From assembly GCF_958295425.1 (NCBI RefSeq), contig NC_081134.1, forward strand, positions 6,694,054-6,758,053: 64,000 nt of DNA, in the 5' to 3' direction. The stretch comes from Solea solea. Taxonomy: Eukaryota; Chordata; Actinopteri; Pleuronectiformes; Soleidae. Each line of letters opens with the position of its first letter. Within the stretch, counting starts at the first letter, position 1. Of the stretch, positions 48,962 through 61,061 are shown piece by piece. The position numbers were made by a program, and so were the translations under genes. Below the pieces are notes generated by a model that was given only the letters and a program-made list of their open reading frames with translations, was not told the origin of the DNA and did no database searches.

Positions 48962-51390
48962 CGTCCAAAATGAGACAAAAAGTCATAATGTAGTATGTCG
49001 TTAAAAATCAGTCAAAAAAGTCATATAATATGTCGTCCAAAATCACCATTAGAAGTCATAGTATAGTATATCGTCCAAAATCGGTCAAAAAAGTCATAGT
49101 ATTGTATGTCGTCCAAAATCGGTCAAAAAAGTCATAGTATAGTATGTTGTCCAAAGTCACCAAAGAAAAGTCATAGTATTGTCGGTCGTCCAAAATCGGT
49201 CAAAAAGTCATAGTATAGTATGTCGTCCAAAATCGGTCAAAAAAGTCATAGTATAGTATGTCGTCCAAAATCGGTCAAAAAAGTCATAGTATAGTAAGTC
49301 GTCCAAAATCGGTCAAAAAGTCATAGTATAGTATGTCGTCTAAAATCAGTCAAAAAAGTCATAGTATTGTATGTCGTCCAAAATCGGTCAAAAAGTCATA
49401 GTATAGTATGTCGTCTAAAATCAGTCAAAAAAGTCATAGTATTGTATGTCGTCTAAAATCAGTCAAAAAAGTCATAGTATTGTATGTCGTCCAAAATCGG
49501 TCAAAAAGTCATAGTATAGTATGTTGTCCAAAGTCACCAAAGAAAAGTCATAGTATAGTATGTCGTCCAAAATCAGTCAAAAAAGTCATAGTATTGTATG
49601 TCGTCCAAAATCGGTCAAAAAAGTCATAGTATAGTATGTCGTCCAAAATTGGTCAAAAAAGTCATAGTATAGTATGTCTTCCAAAATTAGTCAAAAAAGT
49701 CATAGTATAGTATGGCGTCCAAAACCACCGAAAAAAGTCATAGTATAGTATGGCGTCCAAAATCACCGAAAAAAGTCATAGTATAGTATGTCATCCAAAA
49801 TCCATCAATAAAGTCATAGTATTGTATGTCGTCCAAAATCGGTCAAAAAATTCATATAATTGTATGTTATCCAAAATCAGTCAAAAAAGTCATAGTATAG
49901 TATGTCTTCCAAGATCAGTCAAAAAAGTCATAGTATAGGATGTTGTCCAAAATGAGACAAAAAAGTCATAATATAGTATGTCGTTAAAAATCAGTCAAAA
50001 AAGTCATATTATAATATGTGGTCCAAAATCACCATAAGAAGTCATAGTATAGTATGTCGTCCAAAATCGGTCAAAAAAGTCATAGTATAGTATAGTATGT
50101 CGTCCAAAATTGGTCAAAAAAGTCCCAGTATAGTATGTCGTCCAAAATGAGACAAAAAGTCATAATGTAGTATGTCGTTAAAAATCAGTCAAAAAAGTCA
50201 TATTATAATATGTCGTCCAAAATCACCATAAGAAGTCATAGTATAGTATATCGTCCAAAATCGGTCAAAAAAGTCATAGTATTGTATGTCGTCCAAAATC
50301 AGTCAAAAAGTCATAGTATTGTATGTCGTCCAAAATCGGTCAAAAAAGTCATAGTATCGTATGTTGTCCAAAGTCACCAAAGAAAAGTCATAGTATAGTA
50401 TGTCGTCCAAAATCGGTCAAAAAAGTCATAGTATTGTATGTCGTCCAAAATCGGTCAAAAAAGTCATAGTATAGTATGTCATCCAAAATCGGTCAAAAAA
50501 GTCATAGTATTGTATGTCGTCCAAAATCAGTCAAAAAGTCATAGTATTGTATGTCGTCCAAAATCGGTCAAAAAAGTCATAGTATCGTATGTTGTCCAAA
50601 GTCACCAAAGAAAAGTCATAGTATAGTATGTCGTCCAAAATCGGTCAAAAAAGTCATAGTATTGTATGTCGTCCAAAATTGGTCAAAAAAGTCATAGTAT
50701 AGTATGTCATCCAAAATCGGTCAAAAAAGTCATAGTATTGTATGTTGTCCAAAATGAGACAAAAAAGTCATAATATAGTATGTCGTTAAAAATCAGTCAA
50801 AAAAGTCATATTATAATATGTCGTCCAAAATCACCATAAGAAGTCATAGTATAGTATGTCGTCCAAAATCGGTCAAAAAAGTCATAGTATAGTATATTGT
50901 CCAAAATTGGTCAAAAAAGTCATAGTATAGTAAGTCGTCCAAAATCCGTCAAAAAAGTCATAGTATAGTATGTCGTCCAAAATGAGACAAAAAAGTCATA
51001 ATATAGTATGTCGTTAAAAATCAGTCAAAAAAGTCATAGTATTGTCGGTCGTCCAAAATCGGTCAAAAAGTCATAGTAAAGTATGTCGTCCAAAATCGGT
51101 CAAAAAAGTCATAGTATAGTATGTCTTCCAAAATTAGTCAAAAAAGTCATAGTATAGTATGGCGTCCAAAACCACCGAAAAAAGTCATAGTATAGTATGG
51201 CATCCAAAATCACCGAAAAAAGTCATAGTATAGTATGTCATCCAAAATCCGTCAAAAAAGTCATAGTATTGTATGTCGTCCAAAATCGGTCAAAAAATTC
51301 ATATAATTGTATGTTATCCGAAATCGGTCAAAAAAGTCATAGTATAGTATGTCGTCCAAAATTGGTCAAAAAAGTCATAGTATAGTATTT
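48962..51390 (+). repeat. Higher-order satellite block B (about 2429 bp)
   Basis: Second copy, nearly identical to block A over the stretches compared. Differences seen are ATCGG for ATTGG near 49268 and an extra TATAG near 50092. The sequence after 51390 starts like a third block, then diverges (CATATTATAATATG instead of CATATAATATG). Confidence 0.85.
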
Positions 51391-52109
51391 CGTCCAAAAT
51401 GAGACAAAAAGTCATAATGTAGTATGTCGTTAAAAATCAGTCAAAAAAGTCATATTATAATATGTCGTCCAAAATCGGTCAAAAAAGTCATAGTATAGTA
51501 TGTCGTCCAGAATTGGTCAAAAAAGTCCCAGTATAGTATGTCGTCCAAAATGAGACAAAAAGTCATAATGTAGTATGTCGTTAAAAATCAGTCAAAAAAG
51601 TCATATTATAATATGTCGTCCAAAATCACCATAAGAAGTCATAGTATAGTATATCGTCCAAAATCGGTCAAAAAAGTCATAGTATTGTATGTCGTCCAAA
51701 ATCAGTCAAAAAAGTCATAGTATTGTATGTCGTCCAAAATCGGTCAAAAAAGTCATAGTATCGTATGTTGTCCAAAGTCACCAAAGAAAAGTCATAGTAT
51801 AGTATGTCGTCCAAAATCGGTCAAAAAAGTCATAGTATTGTATTTCGTCCAAAATCGGTCAAAAAAGTCATAGTATAGTATGTCGTCCAAAATCGGTCAA
51901 AAAAGTCATAGTATTGTATGTCGTCCAAAATCGGTCAAAAAAGTCATAGTATAGTAAGTCGTCCAAAATCCGTCAAAAAAGTCATAGTATAGTATGTCGT
52001 CCAAAATGAGACAAAAAAGTCATAATATAGTATGTCGTCCAAAATCGGTCAAAAAAGTCATAGTATAGTATGTCGTCCAAAATCGGTCAAAAAGTCATAG
52101 TATAGTTGA

Positions 52110-52368
52110 GCGTAAGTTAGATGAAGGTAAAAGGAGACAGTCATCTTAAATGACACATGCCAATAAAACACAAAAGATGGAGAAGATAGAAGGCACTGAC
52201 CTCAGTTATCAGTAATATTCGTGGCAAGTCATTAAAGAATAAATCTTTTACCATAATTACAAGTTGCATTTGGCTTCAGAGCCCTTTAAAAATAGATTAT
52301 TGTTGTGTGTACAACAATGTTGGATGTCCTTTATTTTCAGTGTTATCAGTTGTCTCATGAATTTTTTT
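52110..52368. other. Spacer between the satellite and its inverted relative
   Basis: About 260 bp of ordinary AT-rich sequence without a recognised feature. Confidence 0.5.
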
Positions 52369-52370
52369 TT

Positions 52371-52546
52371 CATACTGAAGTATGACTTTTTGTCACATTT
52401 TGGACACATTTTAAACGAAATACTAACCTATGACTTTTTTCACATTTTGGACGACATACTTACCTATGACTTTTTTTCACATTTTGGACGACATTTTAGA
52501 CGAGATACTTATCTATGACATTTTTGTCACATTTTGGACAACATCA
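52371..52546 (-). repeat. Short inverted, diverged relative of the 38-bp satellite
   Basis: About four units carry CTATGAC, then T5-8, CACATTTTGGACGACAT and ACTTACC, the complement of the main array's ATGTCGTCCAAAA and AAAGTCATAG parts. CTATGAC recurs at 36-49-bp spacing (52429, 52465, 52514). The units have CACA where the main array has GACCGA, so this is a separate, older lineage in the opposite orientation. Confidence 0.75.
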
Positions 52547-52549
52547 CTG

Positions 52550-55340
52550 TTGAAACTTTCTTAACCCATTTCGGTGTCTTGAATACGTCCTATTCCTTAG
52601 AACCCTATTGAATTTTTAATTGGAGTGCAGCTTTTTTTCCTGATTTGTTAAAAATGGCAGCTTAAGTGCCACAATTTAGTTCCAATCTTCTTACCATTGA
52701 AACATGTGTTATCTAATGACAACCTTCCTATCATTTGCAATTAGAGAATTGAAATCATCCAGATATTGGTTTTCATGTCTCAGATGGGATTTAAATCACA
52801 CCACTGTCACTAAAACACACACTGTGCTTCTCTGGCTATTTGTCTGTCAGAAATAATACGTGTAATTATACATTACCTATAATTAAGTCTTACACACACA
52901 TGCACCTGTTCTGGACATTATGTCTAGGTGTGCACGCCCCCCCCCCAGAAATCCAATTATCTCCATGAGTGGATGTCTGGGGGGGGGGTGTAAATACAGA
53001 TGATGTACCTGCAGTTAGACAGTCGTTCATAAACCCAATAACAACCCTCTTTAAGCATTTTCACAGCTGAGTTTCCCATGTTCCTGTTCCATTATGTCTA
53101 ATGCAAGGACATCTTTTTTATGAATTTTAAATTGAATTTCAGTTGAATTCAGTCACTGGAGTTAATATGTATGTGTAATAAAAAGGTTTGTGCGACGTGT
53201 ATTGAAACAAGGCGGTGAATTAGATTAGGTAACGGTGGGAAAGGTTAGATCATTCTGTAATTATCTACAGCCACGTGGGGACACGTGGACAAAGGGTTAT
53301 CATTAACAGTAAGAACAATGATTCATTCACTCCAGTGGTCGTATGTAAGGAGACAATGGGATATTCTTCCCCCACATGTCATTAATCATTGTGTTATTGA
53401 AGAACCAGAGAGGAGAGCGCGTGGACACGGTCATAGGACGACATCAAGAGAACAATAAATGTCAAATGGTTTTGCAGCCTTGTTCCTCTAATGTTACAAC
53501 AATGAATGTGCTTACACTCACAAAGGGTCAAATTATAGCGTAATATCAAAGGATTCACAGTAAGAGACACACACATCACTACAGTCAGCTTTCTACTCGA
53601 CTGTGTCGAATGTTTTGGAAGAATTTTTAAAAACACGGAGGGAAAAGTTCAGCGAGACGCGCAGGAGACGGTGCTGAGTTTGGTTCATCACAGCTGAGGA
53701 ACAAGAAGGTGCAACTTGATCTAAACAACAACAAACGTCTGTAGTTGTTGACGTATCGTTGTGTTTTGTTGCTGCTCAACCATCGTTTATTGTGGTGATA
53801 TTTGCTTCTTTCATTATTGTTTCACAGCAGTGAAATGCAGAACATCAATCTATTTCCATTATTCTCATCAAATTTACCTTTCATTGATTGGCCAGTGTGA
53901 TCAGTTTTTTTTTCCAGTCTGGTTTTTTAATGTGCAAATCAAAAATGCACATAAAAAACAGCACCTTCTGTTCATTATGCTGTTCCAACATGCAAAAAAA
54001 CAAAAAAACTACCTCTAACAATGTGGGTCACATCCTTCACTTCACTTAATTTGCATAAGTATAGTAAGGTGAGCAGACTTTCAAAAAAAATCACACAATA
54101 GCCCCTTTTTCACTAAAACATTTCCAGGAAATGTGGAAAATGGATTGAAATCAGGCTCATGGCGTACGGGGGAACTTCTTATAGATTCTTTAGCTTTTCC
54201 TGGACTTGTTTTCTTTTAAAGATCTTGTTTTGTGTTCCACCAATCAGTGTCCTTCAGCACACAGCCCTGCCCCTCTAGAGTTCCTGGTAATCTAAAAAGT
54301 CCCTTGTCGTGAGGAGCCACTTGTTTCGGTGAAAGTTTGGGATAGTGGATCATTTCAAATTAGAAGCAGTGAGGTAGAGAGAGGACAAAGAATTGTTCTT
54401 AAGTTTTAGAGATGTGCTTTTGCTCAGAGCTGAAGTCTCGACTCGCAACAACAAAGGAAATGGCGAAATGAAAAAAGGGACCGGAGAGAAATGGTACTGT
54501 ATAAAGCAAACTGCAGGCACATTTAAATAAAGGAGGACTCTCTTATCCAGACGGTATATGGCAGAGTCTTATTGGCAGCTTTACTTTGTTTTTCTTACGA
54601 CTTTATTGACACTCTTCTCTGGATGGAAACTTAAGTGATTTCTCTGGAGATTCCTGTGAACCCACTACTCTACTGCCCAAAACAAGAAGAATAGCAGGCA
54701 TAAATAATTTGACTACGGACTGAGTAATGGTAGTCACACACACACACACACATGAACATGCCAGTAAGATGAATGGAGGCCCTAGTGGCTCTCACACGCA
54801 CAAGTTCTTCAAATCATGAAGAAAATCAATGAATAATGTTTGTTTTCTTGGGACTGAAGGTTCAGTGGCTCCTCAGTCTTTGCCATTCTACGCTTGTTTC
54901 TCGAGGATATTTTCTTATTTTGCTGTTTTATTGGTGATAATGTTCTTCCAGCCATTTGGTCAATGAACAAATGAGCCAGCAATTTGCTGCACATCAGAGA
55001 CAATTTGGGAACTATGAAAGTGTTTTAGTGGACGATATGAACACACAATACGAAGGTCACTCGAAGTGTGTTGAGCGGACCGAGGCTCTGCTTCGTCGGA
55101 ACGTCGATGATCACAAATACAAGCGCGGCCTCATTGATTCTGATTGATCAGTCATATCACACAGAGACCACAGAGGCGCAGCTTGACAGCTTATTACGTA
55201 TAAAGTTGTTTATCATGCAACAGCCCATTCACCGCACAGCTTCAATGATTTTCAATGCAGTGTGATCCATGTATTATTTTTGGTTTGAATGATTTATCGT
55301 TCAGCAGTCAGCACAGTGGTGCCGTCATTTGCATGTTCTT
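52550..55340. other. Intergenic; C10/G10 pair and possible MITE scrap
   Basis: No exon is recognised. C10 at 52937-52946 and G10 at 52979-52988 form an inverted pair around 32 bp. TAGCCCCTTTTTCACTAAAAC at about 54102 resembles the end of a fish MITE. (CA)n at about 54737-54751. Confidence 0.4.
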
Positions 55341-55344
55341 CCCA

Positions 55345-55560
55345 GTGTGTGTGTGTGTGTGTGTGTGTGTGTTTCCACTTGTATTTGTTAGCTCAAAACC
55401 TGGTTCTAATGAGGCAGAACCTGACTTCTGACGAACTTTAGGGCTAAGATTTGAATAGTTATCAGGTTATCGGTAGGGATAACACTTTGTTTAACCTCTC
55501 CAAATGAATGGAAGTCAATGCAGTGTCCAACAGCTGTGTAAACCTGTGTGTGTGGTGGCC
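55345..55560. repeat. (GT)n-associated dispersed repeat, copy 5
   Basis: (GT)n at about 55345-55371 is followed by ACCTGGTTCTAATGAGGCAG and AATGAATGGAAGTCAATGCA, which are the complements of parts of the 25980-26180 copy. Confidence 0.5.
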
Positions 55561-55605
55561 CTGTGGTAGGCTGCTGAGCTGATGATTTATCACTTCTTTT
55601 AACCA

Positions 55606-56018
55606 GAAAAAAAGTGTATTAACAATTTAATTGAAGAAAAACTAGAGTTTTACTTAAATAAAAACACTGTAGTTGTACATGAACACCAGATGTGTGTTAA
55701 ATTTGAAATTTGCACAGTATAAAAATATTTAAATAATTTTGTTTTTGTCTCAATGTCCAAAAACAGGCCAAAAAATAGAAACTATGTACAGGCGTTTTTA
55801 CAACTTTTTCCCTTTCTGGCGACAAAGACGCTGATTCGCTGGCTTCCTGCAACAACACAAGTGAAATAACTGTAATAACCACATGTTGGCTGTGACATGC
55901 AACTTCTCAGCTTTCAGAAACCAGCGGAATATTTCCGATAGCACGAACCGTGGCTTAATTATGGTAATGCAAAGTGCGCTTCAACAAATATGTCGTTTGC
56001 AATACGCTCAGTGTTAAT
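55606..56018. mobile_element. piggyBac-like MITE, 5'-truncated copy 3
   Basis: It shares AGTGTATTAACAATTTAA, AAAACACTGTAGTTGTACATG and the end AATACGCTCAGTGTTAA with copies 1 and 2. The left third is missing. Confidence 0.6.
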
Positions 56019-56019
56019 T

Positions 56020-59000
56020 GGTTCACCTTTCTTGCCCATTCTGATGTCAATTTGTGCAGGTCGTCGTCTTGACCACGTCTACGTGACTAAACATGTGTAC
56101 CTAATTAAGTGGCTATGGACTCTCCATGATTTCACCATGTGTGCAACATGTCTTCATCCCTGGGATGGTACAGTGTATATCTATTTAAGTAGCACTGACA
56201 GAGACAATTGAGGTGACCACACACAAAAAAGATATGTCAAGCAGAAAAGAGGTAAAAAATAATTAACTCTTTAATAAAAAATACATTTATAAATTGGCAG
56301 CATTGACTTCTCTTAAACATTTCCATTAACCCAGGAGGAGAGAAACAAAGAAAACCACCTGTACGGTCGGCATTTAAAATGAACCACATCCTGGGGAGCA
56401 AACATGTACAAAGTTGCAAGAAATGACAAGTTGGTCTGAAGGAAAATCAGCAACAACAACAACAACAACAAAAATACAGTTTGTGATAAAACAAAGACGA
56501 AACTGAACAGAGGTTTTTTTTCCAACATCGGTGTCAACAGCACAATATTGCTTTGTGTCGATCTTAACACCATGAGGTTCAGTCCTTCTAATACAGATAC
56601 AGCAGCTTGGTATGGAGACAAACACACGGACAGACGAGAGGCAGCTCTCACTTCAAGTTGTCCTTCCACACCGATTTAAAGTCAGCTTTGCCAACACAAA
56701 CCCCAGAGGGCAATATGGGAAAAAAAAAACTGACTCTGGACCAGTGTTTGAGGACAGCTTCATCCTACAGGGGGAGGGAAACTGAATCACCAAACACGTT
56801 ACACTGAAAACTGTGCATTTAATTACCAGGACACGACATTTCAGAGACGAAAGCTGAAAGCTGGGCTTCTTCATGACTGTGTGGCACTGACGACAGACAG
56901 ACCGGGGGGTTCACAGGTTATACAGCAGCCTTATTGCACACGGGAGAAAAGGGACGACTGGCTTTCTGCAATCATTCCAGTCCGTCCTGAGCAGTATGGA
57001 GCAACTCCAGTGCATACATATGGCCATAGACCTTTATATGGTAATTAAATAGATGAGTACCAGGTGGTTAGTTGCTTTACGCTATAGAAAACAGCACCAC
57101 AGGGATCGTATGTGATGACCAAAGCTAAACACTGCTTTCAGCATTTGGTCGACCACATAAAAGTGGATTTCAATGCATTTTTTTTTTTAAATTGCTTTTT
57201 TCTTCCAGAAGAGTTGTCACAAGCTAAATGTGTCTGTGTTTTCCACACTGAGAAGAAATATTGTTACGTCCAGAAGTGAGTTCATTCACAGCTGACATGT
57301 AGAAAGGTTTTGTGAAATATTGCTTCAGAAGCTGTTGACCAAAACAACACCGTGTAAGTGATGATTAGGCAGCTTTCACTACATCAGTGTTACGAACTGC
57401 CAATATCAGAAAACAATAAGGAGTTTTTTAGCAGGTGCACAGGAGTTCTGTGAGGGCAAAGGTAGTTAAAAGTATTTAAGGAAATACAGTACTCTAAGGT
57501 ATATGACTATAATATACAGTCAGAAATAGAAATCAGAGGCCAGTTGCACAAAGATAATTAAGATTGGTTTAACTTTTAGAGCAGTTCTTGTGGTGTAAAG
57601 TATTTGGACAGCAGCTCCAGTACAGGTTTACTTTGCACTGAGCTAAACTCTTATTCCACTGCAGGTTTTCTGTAATGACATTTCTACGTAAAAATGTCCT
57701 CATAGCAGTTGAGATCTTCCACAGTGAACTTTGGTGCTTGAGTGAGGGGAGCTGAACAATTCACTTTTGCTTAGTTTGAGATCCTCTTGTGTTTTAACGT
57801 GGGAAAAAATAACTTTGTTTACCCAGAATGTTTTAGAAAATGATTCAGATTTTAGAAAGGGCTTTGTGCAAAGTTAGTTCAGATGAAGTCTATCTATATT
57901 CAAGTCATTTTATTGGCATAGCCGATAATGGAAATGAGTCTTATCACTGAGCTTTGTCTTTAAAATATATTAATATATTCACAAATACAGACAATAAGTG
58001 TCTCATTAATTGAAGTGTATAATGGGAATACTACCATTTGAGACAGAGGTGAGTCTTGAATTCTTGAATTAATTTGCTCAATTCTCTAGACTCGCTTGAC
58101 CTTTGACTCCCATCACACAGTGTGCATTACTATGTTAAAACTAACTTTACTGAACCTCAAAATGCACAGAGTCATGGAAAATTGTCATACTAATATTCCC
58201 AAACCTGATAACAGTCAACAGGAAAATAACCTGCAAAATAACCTCAATATTAGCTGCGTGATTTGTGGCGGACTGATGTTTTACAGTGAAATAGAACTTA
58301 TTTTATACACACTGATCTTGAGAACAATTGCTTCAAGTGTTAATGCAGATCCTGCACCTGCAACTTTCACTGGTCTACGTGTACAGTACACAGTTCAGGA
58401 CAATGACGAGTAAATGAGATCCCAGTTTTCAGTCAAACTGTGCAAGCGCTTGGCAAACTCTGACACAATACCTCTTTAGAAAGTGCTAATGTGTACATTG
58501 TGCTCGTCAACTCATCGTCAGCTTCACTCCCAACTCGACTGTGAATCAGTATTTCTCTGCAGCCGATCATCAGTGTAATTATAGCAGAATCTGTGCCTTT
58601 TTTTTTTATGCCTCTTCACAACTTTGAAACCGACCGTCTCTAAGTGCAACAATGACATATTTTTCAAACCAAAAAATATGATGCAAATTCATCTTTTTGC
58701 CACCAAAATAAATTCATTTCATAGCATGAATGGAGCCATAACTAAGCAGATTCGTGTTATTCATTCACAATGTTTTTCCGAGGATGAAGTTCTAATCAGA
58801 GCTCAGCAGCTTGAGATTTCTGTCACCGTCTGCAAATAGAAAGGAAATGTAGGTTAGACTGAGAATTATGGGAGCCGGAATCCTAAATTTAATTATATTT
58901 TACATTTATTTGCAGGAGAAATTCAACTATTCAAGTGTTAAAACAATATTTTCCATAGTTTAATGAAGCAGAAAGATTCCCCCAGCCAAATATGCTTCAT

Positions 59001-59300
59001 TAACTTGAGTAATCTTATTGCATCACACTGGGTGTGCTGTTAACTTCTAGAATAAGCTGCAGTATTACTATGTTTGGAGGAGGGAAAATAACCAGCAGTA
59101 GATTTTAATGGCGTGTTTCCCAAAAAACAGATGTGTCAAATCTAATCCAATGTCAGAATATGGGGCAGATTTAGAAATGTGCCCAACGAGTGTTACCTCT
59201 CACAAAATCCCACGTACGAGATTAATAATGTAAATTAGAGGCTGAAAGTACATAAGTTCTCTTTCTGTGCAGTCGTTAAAAGTTTCTGTTCTATGTGGGA
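56020..59300 (-). other. Probable intergenic plus tnk2 3' UTR region
   Basis: No coding sequence is recognised. It lies 3' of the tnk2 stop, so part should be 3' UTR, but the cleavage site is not clear. Candidate minus-strand poly(A) signals are AATAAA at 58905-58910 (about 0.7 kb after the stop) and ATTAAA near 56270. An (AAC)n run lies at about 56450-56470. Confidence 0.35.
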
Positions 59301-59309
59301 AGCTACGGT

Positions 59310-59640
59310 CTGTATGCTGCTCCTTCACCTGAAAACAGGCTCTGTAAAGCAAAACCATCAGACCTGTCTGAGGGAGCGTTTGTGCTTATACAGCAGCAGT
59401 GCAGGGGCAGGTGGAGACAAGAAGTCTTTGTCCCATCAAACTGCTTAACCGCCAGGTTTCTTGAGCAGTAGAATTCACTTCTTAAACTTTGTGTTTTCAT
59501 TCAAACTCCAACCTGTTTGCAGTCATCGCACTTTACTAGCGCAATGCTGCTGTTGCCTCCAGCTGTCTTGACAAATCGCTTCCTGTGTGCAGTACAGACA
59601 TGTGTTTATATTTAAAAGTTACGCACTACAGTTACTGTAC
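59310..59640. mobile_element. Probable MITE abutting the tnk2 terminal exon
   Basis: The stretch ending in AAAAGTTACGCACTACAG looks like a fish repeat end; AGTGCGTAACTTTT is also found at about 17717-17730. If so, the last residues and stop codon of tnk2 (59619-59639) lie in transposon-derived sequence. The call rests on recognition and one short match in this window. Confidence 0.4.
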
Positions 59641-59768
59641 CTCTGCCTTGTGGATCCATAGTTATCTAACATCTGAGTGCTGGCCACTTCCAAGTTCCAG
59701 TCACACATCTCCAGCAGCTTTAGACACTCCAGCCTGCTCCTCAGACCCAAACAGAACAACTGCTCCAC
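59619..59768 (-). CDS. tnk2: tnk2 (ACK1) terminal coding exon, second half of UBA domain
   Basis: The exon follows an acceptor GGCTGCAG and opens GTGGAGCAG (VEQLF), in phase 0 with the previous exon. It encodes 49 residues: VEQLFCLGLRSRLECLKLLE, then MCDWNLEVASTQMLDNYGS and a tail TRQRYSNCSA, ending at TAA (59621-59619). The domain matches the C-terminus of vertebrate TNK2, where the UBA domain binds ubiquitin and influences turnover of the kinase. Known TNK2 proteins end close to the residues after the UBA helix, so the length fits. One alternative is that AGAG|GTACAGT is a donor and a further exon lies downstream. The final codons may derive from a repeat. Confidence 0.85.
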   Translation of the reverse strand: MEQLFCLGLRSRLECLKLLEMCDWNLEVASTQMLDNYGSTRQRYSNCSA

Positions 59769-61061
59769 CTGCAGCCACAAAAAGAGATCAAACCATCATA
59801 CAAAGAGGCCTGGAGTGAGGGACGGGGGTAGAAGGAAAGAGATGGGACTATAAAAGGTGTCACAATGTGAGTCAGTGTCCTTAATGTGAGTGTTTTTGCA
59901 GCAGTAATCATTTTGTAAAATGACTTCACTCTTCAAAGGAGCTAAATGTCTTTGTTCAAATTGTCCTGTTGCTCAGATTGAAACCTCTGGGTTGCATTTT
60001 TCTTTTTTCTTGCACAACTATTACGAGCACTTCAGCTTCCCTTCCACTCACATCTTCCGTCCCCCTCAGTTTCCCCAGATGGAGCCTGTTAAAAAGATAC
60101 TGAAGGAAGCTTCAGACACATCCGTGACTCTAGCTGGCTCATTGCAGCAGTAATGGCTTGATTTTCCCTTAAGGATGAAAAGAGTTGCCGCTATCATATC
60201 AATTACATCGAGCACAAAAAAAAAAGGTTTTTATAAATATGGACTCAAGCTTGACGTGAGATGCATTGAAATGGATCTCTAAGGGCCACTCTGCAGCAAA
60301 GCACCATTTACCACTGAGGACTTTAGTTCCCTTTTAACAACTGCAGAGCTGCAACATAATAATCCACTTCACAGAGGCTTTGCTCTGGTGAACTGGTGCA
60401 ATGTTTGTGAAACTGTGCACAAGTGTACCTGAGAGAATTGGGAATTACTTAATTAATGACCAACATTATAATAATCACTGTATTGTTTTGTGTAATTTAA
60501 AATAAAAGAGTAAAACACGTTCTGATTCAAGCTTCTTAAAGGTCAATTGTGAAAGATTTAATGACTTTAATTAATTTAGGAAGCTTAACAGACAGAAATC
60601 TTGTTTTAATCATGAAAAAAGCTTCAAACCGATTGATCAATTATCAAAATAGTTGACGATTAACTGTTTCAGCTCTTAACACTACCTTTCCCAACCACAT
60701 CAAGGAACTACATTGGCCTAAGCATATCAGAGAGAATGTAGTCCTTCATTTGCATAGTAAGCTTTCACTCCAAAACACGAAACGCACATGTTGGGTAAGG
60801 CTGCACTAGATTTTCGGCCTCCGTCAAAAGTACATTACTGCGATTGTACACGTATACAAACATAATTATGCGTAGTATTTTAATTTTCTGCAAGTAAATT
60901 GTCCTTTAAACATTAAATGTTTGCTCCTCCTATGTCAGTGAAAAGTATATCTCAAATGTCAAACAAGACATATGAAGGACATTTTATAGACCAAATAGCT
61001 AATCAATTAATTGAAATAAAAGAATCAGTTGCAGTGCACACACATTTCCCAGCTGTCTCAC
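59769..61061 (-). other. tnk2: tnk2 intron between the two UBA exons
   Basis: It begins (minus strand) with GTGAGACAG after 61062 and ends with CTGCAG before 59768. No exon or recognisable transposon is seen inside. Confidence 0.75.

Larger units (their letters stand above)
43781..52107 (+). repeat. 38-bp satellite array, right domain without modules
   Basis: The same 38-bp unit continues to GTCATAGTATAG at about 52106, where unique sequence (TTGAGCGTAAGTTAG) begins. Variants specific to this domain include GAGACAAAAAAGTCATAATAT, GTCGTTAAAAATCAG and AAATTCATATAATTG. A 2.43-kb segment is tandemly duplicated (46538-48961 and 48962-51390) and a 228-bp (six-unit) sub-block is repeated inside it. 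The short ORFs in this array, rich in KSHSIVCRPKSVKK, are translations of the repeat and not genes. Confidence 0.95.

Noticed and set aside
38758..51385. Many 60-97-aa ORFs rich in KSHSIVCRPKSVKK, as a repeat protein family
   Set aside because: They are translations of the 38-bp unit. Since 38 is not a multiple of 3 the frame rotates with a 114-bp period, and TAG in GTATAG ends most frames. No start context, splice signals or conserved length.
37795..52107. CRISPR array (regular direct repeats)
   Set aside because: The units are contiguous with no unique spacers, the repeat lacks CRISPR form, and the surrounding genes are vertebrate.
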